A program made the position numbers and the translations under genes. A stretch of 64,000 nt of DNA. Origin: Nemopilema nomurai. Taxonomy: Eukaryota > Cnidaria > Scyphozoa > Rhizostomeae > Rhizostomatidae. Below the pieces are notes generated by a model, which was given only the letters and a program-made list of their open reading frames with translations, had not been told where the DNA came from and searched no databases. Numbering within the stretch: the stretch's first letter is position 1; the number at the start of each line of letters is the position of its first letter. The DNA lies in NCBI GenBank assembly GCA_003864495.1, contig ML133426.1:682001-746000 (forward strand). Direction: 5' to 3'. Positions 1 through 12,080 of this stretch are shown in pieces.

Positions 1-51
1 GCTGTGTACGGTGACCCGAGACTACTCTCGGACTTTCTTAAAAAGTAGATA

Positions 52-116
52 CCCCCCCTCCCCCTCCCTCTACCTCTCCCCTTACCCCTCCCTACCCCTA
101 CCCTACCCCTCCCTTA
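52..116. repeat. C-rich low-complexity tract
   Basis: About 65 bases made almost only of C with spaced T and A (units such as CCCTACCCTACCCCT). It resembles degenerate telomere-like or polypyrimidine sequence, but it never shows a regular CCCTAA array, so it is called simple low-complexity DNA. Confidence 0.7.
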
Positions 117-2154
117 GCCACAACTCTGTTCCTGCCACCATATCGTGTTAAAAATCTTTCAACTGTCGATTCTTATAACGCTCGTATTGCATATAAAAAC
201 ATTCGGATAACACTTAGGAAGAGCATTTCTTGTAGCACTATGATATGCAACATTTAGAATAACGTTCACAATATTGTCGCAAAGTTAAAATTTACTTGGT
301 ACCAATCACAACGATCGTTGTTCTCTTTCGTTTAGATCTTGGAATATTAGCTTTCCATGTGGTCGTCTCAGTCATCCTTCCAGTTCTCATTATTTGCGGT
401 GACATTTGAATCCGCTTTCCTCCTCTATTTGCCATTCTGGCTTATCCAGTGCTTTTCTGCTCACTGTTGGCCAGCCACAACAACTGCTTGCGTATTATCC
501 AACACCCTTTATCGTGGACTCAAAACAACATCCTTCAAAATCCTTGCTTAAACGCACTTTTTAGTATCAGTGTCGGAGACTTGTATTTGAAGCGCAACCA
601 CCCGCGAATATTTCAAATATAAAATCATAGTCTGGCCTCAACTAAACAAAACAAATTGCAAAACACCTGACCTCTATTATTCCTACTTACAAACATTTCT
701 ATTCTTCTTTCGACATGGCCTCAAGCAATATTTTTGCTCTATTTCTGGTATGGTCCTGTGGCCCTGTTTTTTCCGCCTCTGGAGATAGACGTTGCTCAAA
801 TTCTTCATCAAATTCATACCTATCAGAGAATGTTCCTTGTAGCTTTGTCAAAAACATAAATGTTGGTGAAACCTATTCACCCTTTGTACCGACGAATAGA
901 CTGATAACCCTCTTTCAACTCTTATGAAAGCACCATCTACCAAACATCAGTCTAAGGTCATAAAGAATAAGTATATGACTTTTATATTGATCTCTCTCTT
1001 ATCTCTAGATAAATGCAACTAAAGCTAGTTGAACTGATGAGGTTAATAATTCAAATTCACGACAATTTGAAAAATGGCTTTCGTTCCCACAAAATAGGAC
1101 TTTAAATTTCACTAGTCACCGCGAAACGAGGCCTGTGCGCAGACTGTATCCTGCCGAAACTGTAGAGTGTGCGAATCACCTTCAAAAGGCTTGTTCTGCC
1201 TCGCTTTCACTATAAAATTCGTTTTGTTTAGTTCTTTGATGCCTCTTTTTGAAATATAATGGTCAGCCAACATTTTTGGTAACTGGTGATCTTCCTGATT
1301 AGTTGGCGCTGTGTTTTTTGTATTTACACGCGCTCTTATCGCGCCAATAAATGCGCAAGAATGACATCGAGGCTCTCTTTGTGGAACAAGCCTTTTAATG
1401 TTAATTCACAGACTCTATAGTTCTAAGTTGAATGCCCGCCAAAACTATTGGAAAACAGCAACAACAACAACGGGAGTGTAAATATCCTTAATATTAAGAG
1501 CGACAGTAAGGACCGACGTCTAACTTGCCGCCGCTCCTGAGTCGCTCCATTACCGCGCTTAACTGAATTAGGTTCGGCGTATGAGAAGAGCGACGTTTAA
1601 CATAGGCCTAAGTCAAACTTGGCTCACTGCGTTTGCCTGGTGCAGTCCTAGCTGCGCCTGGATGCAAACCTTGACGGACAATCGTCAAGACTTGTTCACA
1701 TTCTAAAAAACCACGTGGTGTGCTTGGAACAAACAATACAAACGCAGCCTGGGCCTCCGGCTACGGGACTACGCCCCCTCCCAAATTTTTGCTAATTACA
1801 ATTTTGTTCAATTCGATTTTGTGTGGTCTTTTGGTATCGAAAGTCTGCCCCCACTTCCCACTTTTTGTTTTTATCAAAGGAGCTGTCAATTGCTATCCAC
1901 ACTAATTCTTGCAAAGATCTTTTTCAGTCTGGGGAATAATTTGCAGTTAAGCTGAACATATTCAGAAGCCTCGTATCAATGGTATGCTGCATATCTGTAT
2001 TTGCACGAAAAAGTGTCAAGTTGGATAAGTTTCTTCACTGCACGATTTCGTGACAGAAAAATCTTCAAAATTCACTTGACGCATATCGTAATCGTAGCCA
2101 TGGCATTATGTTTGGTCTCGCTTATGTCCATGAAGCTACTCTGTCAGTAGAACA
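117..2154. other. Intergenic sequence, no supportable gene
   Basis: Several short ORFs of 60-70 codons occur. One at 715-927 (+) begins with a hydrophobic, signal-peptide-like stretch. None shows a recognisable domain, and none could be linked to neighbouring exons by splice sites. A CAA/CAG-rich patch lies near 1446-1470. I see nothing further here that I can support. Confidence 0.5.
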
Positions 2155-2458
2155 CTGATCTCTATAAAAGACTGGATCGAGCTTCTTATTGTTGACCCAC
2201 ATGAGAATCGAGGCCCGCTAAATTTGATTAGGCCCTAGAATCGTGGGACCCACCGACATGAGAGCTAAACGGGGTACCCAATGTTGCGCGTATGGCTGTT
2301 CGAAACGGAAAAAAGCGAGAAAAACCAAGCTGATGGTCGTAGTGACAGTGAAGTTTTCTTATGTAGGCCCACACTCTACGATGGGTCCTACGCGGACAAG
2401 CAACATTGACCTCAGTCTGAAACGGTAGAAGCTCGATCCAGTCTTTTATAGAGATCAG
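2155..2458. mobile_element. 304-bp foldback/MITE-like element with perfect 32-bp inverted ends
   Basis: The left arm at 2155-2186 and the right arm at 2427-2458 are exact reverse complements over 32 bases, starting CTGATCTCTATAAAAGACTG. No target-site duplication is obvious. The interior holds an ORF whose start looks like a THAP DNA-binding domain. P-element-like transposases carry a THAP domain at their N-terminus, so this is probably a non-autonomous derivative of a THAP transposon. The inverted repeat is seen directly; the family assignment is inference. Confidence 0.75.
2243..2428 (+). pseudogene. THAP-domain N-terminal remnant inside the foldback element
   Basis: The reading frame of 61 codons begins with a short lead and then RGTQCCAYGCSKRKKARK. 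This matches the opening of THAP zinc-binding domains (CCAxGCxNR, followed by basic residues). The rest of the domain is missing: there is no downstream C-x2-H pair and no AVPTIF-type motif. The stop lies at the start of the right inverted repeat. It is best read as a truncated transposase relic. A chance match to a short motif remains possible. Confidence 0.5.
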
Positions 2459-4468
2459 CGCAGTGCAATGGATAGCTTCGATTTCATGATCATAATTCTT
2501 TCAAGGTTGAATTGCAACAGGAATAACCTCCTACGGTATGTTAAAATAAGTATCGTTAGCCTCGTTTTCATGCTTGATATAATGAATGAACTTGCAATTG
2601 AATGAATTCACAATTTGATTAATTGAAAGTAAGTTGCTTTTTGAGATGACCAAAGCGTGACAAGAAGTTCTTCTTCGTGCTTCTTGACACCTCGAGGGGA
2701 ATCCCTTACAGTGTAGAGGGAGAAGGAGAGGGACGAGACAGACGCGGTACAAGCTTCTAATTAAAAGTTCCATAGCACCTCACACAACGCAATGTTAATT
2801 GATACTCCCGTCAAATCGTCCTTGCTTGATACTTAAACCACGTAAATCGCGTCGTTTCAAGGGGTATCAGGCTTGCTTGTTCCGGTTGAATCACGGATCT
2901 TATAACCAAGGCATTAGATGGGATGATTAAATAAGCACCTTCTTCCTTCTGGCTACTTGTTCACATGATTTCGCTTTTACGGAATCCTTCCTAAGTCAAT
3001 GTAGCTTAATACGCTTATGAAAGTCTTTGTTCAGTTGTGGTTACTTGTTTGCAGAATAATTTCAAGGTACTGCTTTGTGATTTACAGAGTCGGCAGCGCC
3101 TGGGGGAGGTTATAACAGTCTTTTAAAAAAGGCTCGAACTGACGATAACTCGAAAGGGCTCGAAAGGTTTCGATAACTTAACCCTCCCCTGTCACCGATA
3201 GAAGGCGAAAAGTGCCATCGATTAATCTACATCGATTTGGCCCATGTTATGAGTAATGATGTCTAATAATGACTAAACTACAAAATTCTGATCAAGTCGT
3301 TTTGCCGGTTTTGCAAAGCTTTCTAAAATTTTCGCGACATTTCCGTGGTGCAAACAGTGCGCTTAATTCGTGCCATGGCACAAAAAGTGCGACTTACCCC
3401 TTGCTCCTGGCAACGAACTTTTCAGTTTCCAGGACCTCCGGGTCATTGCTCAGGCGAATGTACTCCGGCGAACTAACAGTGACGGGCGTTCTCCTTCGCA
3501 ACCAATTCCTCTCGAACTTGCAGCAGCGACAACAAGAAAGGCAACAAGCAGAACCGTCCGAAAGAAATTTCCTCCAAAGGTGACCATTTCGACAGAAGCA
3601 GTAATCAGCTACAGGCTTGATGTTTATTTCTAGGTTCCGAGCTGGACTCAATGTCTCTTAATAGGACAATGGTTGTGGCAAATTCCTTTGCGGTTTAGAA
3701 AACTAAAATTTGCCGGCAGCTAGAATAGTATTTACAACGGTCAATTGTAAAGCATTGGCTCTCAAGATGCTGCTTTGTCCACCAAACGTCATCCACTCAT
3801 CACCAGCTCCATGCCCACCGCCGCGCTCCATCGACAGTGAGAGTTTTACGAAACATGATTTCCTCATCAATGGTTTGTTATTACTCTACATTAGCTCCAT
3901 CCCAGTTGGATACCTGCCAACCTAAAATCATAATTGTATATTGGTCAAAGCCGTTCCCACAATGGAATTAAGCTGATTAATGAAGGCAGAGAAACGTTGA
4001 AACAGCTATTGACTGGGTGCTGACCTCGGACAAAGCATTAGCAGAGTTTGGCAGCAAGAAAGTAACTGGAAATAGTCTGGAACTGTTTTGGTGTAAACCC
4101 AGACAAAGTAGGTCGTACATTCTAAGATGGCGGCAAGAACCAAGGTCCTTCCATCTCTAGATCAATTGCATCGGCCCAGACTACAATTGATTCAACAAAA
4201 TTGATGGAACGAGTTTTGATCTTCCACGTGACCGCCAGTTATCATTGAAACTGAATATTTGATTTTGTCCTTCTTGGTTTCATTTCCTTACTTATAGTTC
4301 CCTAGGCTGTGATTCGATACGAAATAATAAAGAAAATGAGCAAAACTGAGGCGTGAATTTCATGTTCTCAACTATAGGTTTTCTGCAATATCAATTATCA
4401 ATTAGCTGATACTATGAGACTGACAGAAAAACCTCGACGAAAGAAATGCAAAAACAAGTGTTGGGCCA
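2459..4468. other. Intergenic sequence with one possible minus-strand exon
   Basis: Overlapping ORFs on both strands lie at 3269-3651, but no gene could be completed. The best candidate is described separately at 3398-3587. The rest shows no recognisable coding, RNA or repeat structure by eye. Confidence 0.4.
3398..3587 (-). other. Possible 5' exon of an unidentified minus-strand gene
   Basis: On the minus strand an ATG at 3587 in good context opens a 45-codon frame (stop at 3450) that begins like a signal peptide (FFRTVLLVAFLVVAAASS). A second overlapping frame has a protein-like end (SPEYIRLSNDPEVLETEKFV) and runs to a perfect splice donor, GTAAGT, whose first base is 3397. The two frames are not the same, so either one is coincidental or there is a frameshift. 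No downstream exon was recognised. This is a weak candidate only. Confidence 0.25.
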
Positions 4469-5107
4469 ATGATGAAACAATCGCTAAGTGATATGGTGGA
4501 ATTTGTTACATGTGGAAAGATTGATTGTGAATCAGGATTAAATAGGCTATTCATGGAAGAAAACGGGGATATTATTGCACAAGCAACTATTTTTGGCATA
4601 CACCATGATGCAGTGGCTTATTCCTTACTTGGCAATTCGATACTTGCACATGTTTTGGTGAAAGATAAATCTCAGATTTCAAACCACCAAAGTCAGTGGT
4701 GCACCATGCTAAATGTTAGACAGGGAAGGCACATCGCCTCAAGCACTAAGCTGCTGTTAAGAGACCCTGATGAAAGAGAAGAATTTTTTGTTTATGATCT
4801 GTTACTGAGAAACCAAAGCATCACATTTATTTATCAGGATCTAGTCCTCTTGCATGTTATCATTCTTTTGTATTTGATGATGAGCTTAAGTAGTTGGAAG
4901 ATATTTTCAAAGCTAAAGTTGATTTCGGCAGGCCTTTATTCTATTTTAGTGATTTATCAAAGTACGTACATTGTACAAAGCAAGTTGTACCTGGTAGAAA
5001 GATTCTTCCCAGAATGCAATACGAATTTATCGAAGAGCCTGGTTTTTGTGCCCTTCAATTTCGCAGATAGACGCCGCTTATTTAAAGGGCCCCGGCGCTT
5101 TATCTGA
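4469..5107 (+). CDS. Orphan intronless ORF of 212 codons, probably repeat-derived
   Basis: This is a continuous frame beginning MMKQSLSDMVEFVTCGKIDC. I recognise no domain. A hydrophobic stretch near residues 122-150 (LVLLHVIILLYLMMSLSSW) could be a membrane segment, but that region reads equally well in another frame, which suggests decay or a frameshift. The 3' part (4969-5027) is shared with an inverted copy at 9977-10035, so at least the C-terminus comes from a dispersed repeat. A decayed transposon gene is the likeliest explanation; a lineage-specific gene is possible. Confidence 0.35.
   Translation: MMKQSLSDMVEFVTCGKIDCESGLNRLFMEENGDIIAQATIFGIHHDAVAYSLLGNSILAHVLVKDKSQISNHQSQWCTMLNVRQGRHIASSTKLLLRDPDEREEFFVYDLLLRNQSITFIYQDLVLLHVIILLYLMMSLSSWKIFSKLKLISAGLYSILVIYQSTYIVQSKLYLVERFFPECNTNLSKSLVFVPFNFADRRRLFKGPRRFI
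4969..5027 (+). repeat. Dispersed repeat, copy 1
   Basis: This 59-base segment matches the reverse complement of 9977-10035 with four mismatches. In both copies the translated frame gives a sequence like SKLYxVERFxPECNTN, which suggests the repeat was once coding. Confidence 0.75.
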
Positions 5108-8100
5108 CCCTGTTCTTCAAGTATCAGATTCTGAACTAAATTTTCTCTAAAGGTAAAGCTGCTGGTGCGTGAGGAGGCGAACGAGACGATGATGAGAACG
5201 AGGATGTTCTGTGTCTGATGAACATGAAGAGATGTTTTAGAGATAAAATAATTATTATTGAATTATAGATAGTCCAAGTGTATCTCTTAATCTGTGACGT
5301 TTCTTTTTGTTGCTAAGACCTCCAAAACAAGGAAATACTTACAAACAGGGCTTAAGAAAAAGGCGATTCGAAGTGACATTTAGCAAAAAATATATCAGTG
5401 CGGTCCTGTATTGTAGAATTGAAAGTACAAATTTTTTAAATATCCAGATAAAGGTGCTGGCGCTTATTTGTGAGAATATTGGGTATGAAGTTTGCTGATC
5501 CCTGTCCTCTCCTTTCCACCATTGCAGTCCGGATGCCTGGGTTTATATAAGTAGTTGGTTATTTGCCGATCATTTAGAGCTTTGATCTTTTATATCAAAT
5601 AAAAGAGATTTGCTATAACAACTAATAATAAGGTTATGCGGCCACGAATGACCGGAAAGGGTTTTTATGTTTCTGTGTAAGATTATGACTTAGTTATCGT
5701 AGATAAAGAGTCTATTGATCGTCCGTGTAAATCCGGACCGAGTGTCCGTTTTGCTTGTTTCATGGTTTGTCTGTGCTATGATAATTCAATTATCGTTGCG
5801 CGGGCAAAAGTGTTGATCAAGCAAGGAAAAAGGCAGTGGTGATTTCGAAGACTGTGAAGGAAATGTTTGGATAGAAGACATTGTTTGCCAACGTCCGTTC
5901 ACCTGGAGAGGAAGAAATAAGAAAGAATTTCTTCATCTTTTTCTTGTTAGAAACCCTGATGAAATAGGAGAAGTAAACAAAATTGGGTACTTCTTCTTGG
6001 CCACAATGTAAGATTCATTTTCATTTTCAATAATGAAACAAAACCTAGCATAAAGTGTAGTCAATAACAAGGCCGTAAATTATCTCAAGTCAATAACCCA
6101 GATACGGTTATTTGCATGCTATTGTTGGAAGTGGTAGAAGATCTTTTGTAGTTCCTTGTTGAAGGAATGAGAAGGTAATTTCTGGGTTGTGTGGTGGAAA
6201 ATGCAATAGCAAATATAACTACCATGGTCACGTGATTTTAACATCGTCTCATAGACTCTACACGTGCTAAGCCTCAGCAACAGCAGCAACACAGCAACAA
6301 CAACTAGACAACTACAAAACAGTACTGCGTTGCTATCATCAAAGGTCACAGCATTCTATGCAGTGTGCGTGAATGCAGTCCTTTTTAAAGTATATCAACA
6401 CTTTTGATAGTCACCTTGAGAATCAACACAAATTAAGTGCTCAGAGGGGTATATTGCTATTGGGAAAACAAAGTTGAGAAAAGGAAACAAATAGATAATG
6501 GATGAAATATTGGAAGCTGAACCAAGACTATAGGCGATGTTCAAATGGCAGAAAAGGGCGTTTTAGAGGCGTCTGCTTACAATGAAGATTTAGGACAGAG
6601 TGATAAATCACGAATTGGAAAATAAATGGAGATAAATCACTGGCAGCGATAAAGGGTAAGGGAGCGATAAAGAGCATCACGAAAGAGGAAAAAGTGACGG
6701 AAAAGGCAATATTGCAGTTGAAAAACCTAGGGTGACTTTGATAGAGCTGCGAAGTGTTGTAGTGCCTGCAAGCATGTTTTATCAATCCGGCAAGGATACC
6801 AAGCGACAACACAATGTCAATGTTTATTACTTTGCCAAAAGGACACGAAGCAGCGGAATGCAAATCAGACGCTATTATAGATTTTATGGGGCTTTCTTTC
6901 GCACTATAAAAAGTGATCTTCAGTCAGACAAGGAAAATCTCCTAGTCATTATGAATTCATGAAAGACATATGTACGATATCACTGTTCAGATTACCTGCC
7001 TAGGCCAACGCATGTACCTGTGTTCGTACCATCTCAAAAGCAACAGCAGCAACAGGGATGTGATGTAATTATTGTGACAATGTTTTTCTGCTTCGGCTCC
7101 AACTAAACTATAGGCGGGTCTTGTTCTTGCTATTCAATTTCAATGCGATTTGTGGCTGAGATCCGACGACCAGAAACAAAAACATCCATAAAGGATGTTA
7201 TTTCAGCGGCTGTTTTATGCTTGCATTTATGTTATCAGTATCTGTACCTTAAATAAGTATTTTTCATATACAAAAGTGGCTAAAGAATGCATGCGTTGAA
7301 GCTTTCGAATATCAATCTGCTGCCACTCGTTCCATTGGTGGGGCAAGAAGCGGCTTCTACAGGTAATACTCGGTTGTAATAAATAATTTTCTGCAGACCA
7401 CACAACTTACGTTCATCAGGGTAATTTGTCAACATGCATCGTTCGAGCAAAACACTAACGGCATCTACCTCCCTCTTTCTTGCAGCTGCAAACTTCTCTA
7501 TCTAGAAACAATAACTATGTTGCCGGAGTAATCATGTATTATTACGTAGCTATCTAGTCTGCTTCTATTAATTAAAATCTCCATAAACAAAATCAACTTT
7601 CTTATCGAATGGGAGGCGTATCGGGACCTTAGGCAGACTATTCAGACCTAATTTCAATAATGTCCTATCACCAAAACTTATTGATTACGCCTTTATCGAC
7701 ATATTGCCCTGCCAAGACATTAGGAAGCAGAAAAGATTCGCAAATTCTTGCAACAGGCAGCGGAACTCAGAAAAAAACCCTGAGTATGATACCCAAAGAT
7801 GCCCGTAAAACACGTCAAGACCGAGTTGTCGCAACCCACCATGTGGTTTTATCTATCCGTTATTACCATTCTTGTTTTGTTTTTGCTTAGGCCGTATACA
7901 ATGTAACAATATAGCTATGTATTGTGCTAATATTATGTGAAAATATATAAAAGGTATTCCCGCCAATTATCTTATAGAATATTTTGCATTTTGTAGCATT
8001 TCTGATCCAAGGATAATCTTTAAAGTACAGTAAGGGCAAGCAATCTGCGTAGGTCTGAGATGTACCATTAAATTAAAACTTCACACCTTCATTGTCTTCT

Positions 8101-9812
8101 CTGCGAAGAGGCAACACAATTTGGATTTCAGTTCCTGAGGGTTTGGTACGCACTAAAAAGGCGAGCCCGCGATTTGCCTGAACTTTAGACTATTTAGTAA
8201 ATAAAATATTGCTTTTCGTGCGTACTCCTCTGGTATACGATAGAAATACCACTGAAAGAAAGGTACTATGAACAAGTTAGTCTTTAAATGCTCGTTGTCG
8301 ACTCAGTGACGTCAGCTTTTGTATTAAGAAGGGTAGTTTATAGACAAGAAAAGACTTTTGTATTACAGATAGGGCAAGAGCCCCTAAGGTTTGCTTGCTA
8401 CACGATAATTACTATTTGACTCGGGAAATAACGCTTAGAATTAGAGCCAGACAACTTTTTTGGATTGTAGGATTGAAGCAGGAGCAACAATGTCTTTGAG
8501 TGATGACGCGAGACGATGGAATTAACAGTCAAAAAACATCTTGTTGGTGAAAAAAGTAGTGAGTTCAAGAAGTTGGGCCGACGAAAAATTCAAAGAGAAT
8601 CACATGTACTATGGCCGTTAATTTTGTCAATGTGCAACTTTTTCAGATGTGTATGTCAATCGATCTTTCGTGTCGATTTTTTCAATCAAACTTGCTTACG
8701 GGGACATACAATGTATATCAATAATGACAGTTTTAGAGTTAAGCTTTCTATAATATGATAGAAGGATCAATCTTATTACTATTCGATATTTGTCATGATG
8801 TTGCTTCTTCAGTGAACTGTTCAAAATCTGATACTATTAGACACTGTTTCATTAGGGCCACCTTTCAATTTCAGGCTGAATGATATACAATTTGAAAACA
8901 AAACCAAATTGCTAATTTTTAATTTCGATAACTTAGTTTTATTAAATTTTCCGACCAGCAAAATATTTTTCCTCAGAGAAAATATTTCTGAAAAGTGTGA
9001 GTGTAGTATTTCCATCACTAGAAAGTTTCTATGCGTTGTACAGTATCTCGGAATAAAGAATTCGAAACTCGAGTTCGAAGCTGTAGCTTAGCAACAGAGG
9101 ATTATGGCGAATGAAAGCAACATGCGAATGCGAGGAAACATGGAGGAAAGGTAGATATCAACACATTTGAAACGTTTGTGCCTGGCAGGGAAATTAGCTC
9201 TTCTTTCTTCTTTTGAAAAGTGAAGAATACAGAGTAGCACGAAGGTAACCATGATTTTTATATACTTTTTCATTTGGCACTTTTGAGAGTACGCAAATGT
9301 TGGAAAGTGAACATAGGCTGAAAAAGTAAACTCGTAAAGATTTGAAAAATCTTATTTATAAGGATAACACTCATACCTACGTTTGGTTTTGCATGAATGT
9401 TCTTGCCTATGTGAAGTTCAGTTGACGCATTATAGAAAGATTAAAGGAAGGATTACTATGTTCCCAGATGCATCAGGAACAAAACTCTAAGCGAGTTGCT
9501 GTCTTGAAATAGCACAACAACCACGCTGATAGTAACGGTAATAATATGAAAAGCGAGGCAAACAAATCAAAAGTTTCTGGTGTATAATAGTTCACAGTTA
9601 CTATGTTTTAAAAACTTTTCTTGTACCCTTTTCTGCGTCTTTTCTCTACCTTTCTTCGATCATTTCACTGCTCCAAAATGCTTTTCTATACCATTCCTGC
9701 CTATTAGCTTCCGGGGTGTCTCTTATACTCCTGTCTTTCTCTGTAATGAAATAATTTACTGCCGGGAATTTTACTAAAGAGAATTTTCAGGAACTTAATC
9801 CATTCTAAGGCC
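5108..9812. other. Intergenic AT-rich sequence, no supportable gene
   Basis: Only short ORFs under 115 codons are present, without recognisable domains. CAG/CAA-rich patches occur near 6277-6305 and 7030-7050. No tRNA-like, inverted or tandem structure was convincing by eye. Confidence 0.5.
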
Positions 9813-10070
9813 TCAGAGATGGCAAAACCTCACGAGTTTCCGGGGGCTCTCTGCTCTGCCCCCTGGACCCGCTGAGTTGCTTACAGTGCTCCCAAGATCT
9901 CGGTTATTGCATGCCTGTCTCTGCCTTGCAGAGCCTACCAATTTCCTTAAAATAAGGCCTGCCTTTAGGTGAACGGAATTCGTATTGCATTCTGGGAGGA
10001 ATCTTTCTACCATGTACAACTTACTATGTACAATGCGATCACATGCAAGAGATAATCTAATGTTGGTCAT
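9813..10070 (-). repeat. Dispersed repeat region containing copy 2 of the 59-base repeat
   Basis: An 85-codon open frame on the minus strand contains the second copy (9977-10035) of the 4969-5027 repeat in inverted orientation. It then continues into a more GC-rich segment that looks transposon-derived. No complete domain is visible. Confidence 0.5.
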
Positions 10071-12004
10071 TTCCTAGCCCTTCAGCCAGACCCAAACTGT
10101 TCGGCTTTTCAGTGCTTCATATTTGTCCACTTCTAGTCATTGTTGTGGTGAAACGTTTAATGCTTTTCCATTCTGCTCACTGCTTTATGACTTTTCAGTG
10201 TTTGCGGCTGTTTAAGGCAGAAGACATGCTTCGTCGGTTTATTTCGGTAATAAATACGCATTGGGTTGTCTCTAACAATTTATGGCTTGAACGTTGGTTT
10301 CCGTGTAAGCGCAATAATATTCCCACGTGATCGACGCATCGGTGATGATGGTTCGCAGGAAAAAATTCCATAATGGCAGCACTCTTGTCCATGTTTCTGC
10401 TTTGCATCGTAAGACAATGGGAAAGTAGAACGAGCTTCAATGTTATGACAAGAAAACCGTAATTCTGCTAGTTAAACCGCCATCTAATAACCATAAAAAC
10501 AGTTGTATAGACAAGAGGGCCTATTAAACACTGCTCAGTGAGATCTTTCCCATCATATTCCGGATATGATCGCTTTAAAAATTTTCGTTTACACAAAGTA
10601 AATCAATAACTAAAATACGCAAGAAACAAATAATCATGATTTTAAACAACATTTCATGATCATTTTACCACGTTTTGAGTTTGTGATGAGGTAAACTGTT
10701 AAATAGCAAAGATCTGTAGTCTATGATATAGCCCCTTGGCTTCCCAAGGAGGTTGAAAGACGAGCCTTTGCGGGATTCTCAAATGGCCAATGTAAAGAGA
10801 CGCCCATAGCAACAACCCGGTACAGGTGGCTGTCTTTTTCATGGCCATTGAATCACAAGTTTGATACTTTGTTTCCTGATTTGCCTTCGTGGGTAATACT
10901 CAAGTTGTACTCCGTCCTCTTATCTATTTCACCCTGAAGTAAAACCAGTTTGGGAAGCTCATATACCATTCATGCTTCTGGGATTGAAACTGCGTAGAGG
11001 TATAGTTAAAAAAATTATATTTTTATTTACTGTTAAAGTTTTTAATGTTGATTTTTCTCAGTCGAATTTAGGCCCTAAGCCGACAGAGTTGTGGGAGCGG
11101 AGGATAGTCGGTTTTATCATCTCGCATGAAAATGCAGCCTGGGGAAATCGCCACTGTTTAAGTGTAGGTCTTGAGGCTAGTCCTTTTAATCCAAGGCTGT
11201 TTTGAACTAACACATTGCAACTGGATATTTTAGGCAAATCACACGTTTAGAGAACCTCGATAATAATATTATGTTTTATATGGATATGAAATTCAAAGAG
11301 GATAAGAGCATGAAATCTCACAAAGCATTGAGATAAGTTAACGCTTTCGATTGATTAGCCTTACTGTCTGAGAACGTCAACAAATCTGCCTAAATAAGCA
11401 CAGAGTTTAGGCCCGAATCCGATGGTCAAAAAATATGAGAACGAGTTATGTGTTCCATTTTGATATCCAGGGGGGTATAATTGAGTATGATTTGCATAGC
11501 CAATAAAGAATTCTAAAAGTTCACTTGAATACCAGAGCTTGAGTATGCAAAGGAAGTGAAGCGATGAGAGCAGGTGGGCCAAATTAGGTAGATAAATAGA
11601 AAACCACAAGAGCAGGTGAATCGAGGCAAAGTGCGTGCAGTCCAACGCCGAACTCTTCCTATTGCCATCTCTGCTATTATCACCGGATTCTGTCTCACGT
11701 AAGTCCATGCTCTATGACATTATAATTGAATGGTTTCACTTCTTATGTATTATGCAAACTATTTTCTCGACATGCAATTCACACATTCGATTTGTCAGAA
11801 AGTGTGTGAAAAACTACCTGAAGATAATTTTCTAGATAGAAGCTCAACTTCTCTATTTGCTCTGATAGCTGAACTTGAAGCAAGAAACTCAAAGTGGTTC
11901 CTTATCTTGCAACTTTTTATTAGTCTTATCACAAACTAGCCCCTTATTTTATAAGACCCTTTATGAACCTGTTTAGTCGAGCTGTGCTATATGTTGTGAC
12001 GATA
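10071..12004. other. Intergenic sequence, no supportable gene
   Basis: ORFs of 60-115 codons occur on both strands (for example 10195-10440 minus and 11361-11708 minus). None has a recognisable motif or flanking splice sites that join into a gene. Confidence 0.45.
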
Positions 12005-12080
12005 AATGTTATGTATGCTTAATCTGTAGAGATGCAACCTGAAGCAATGTTATGTATGCTTAATCTGTAGAGATGCAACC
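12005..12080. repeat. 41-bp tandem duplication
   Basis: A 35-base block at 12005-12039 (AATGTTATGTATGCTTAATC...) is repeated exactly at 12046-12080, giving a period of 41 bases. The lack of divergence suggests a recent duplication. Confidence 0.9.

Noticed and set aside
52..116. Interstitial telomere repeat
   Set aside because: The units are irregular and CCCTAA is never repeated in tandem.
3269..3583. A 104-codon plus-strand gene with a Gln-rich end
   Set aside because: No recognisable domain. It overlaps a minus-strand frame with a better splice donor, and the Gln/Arg run comes from simple CAA/CAG-rich sequence.
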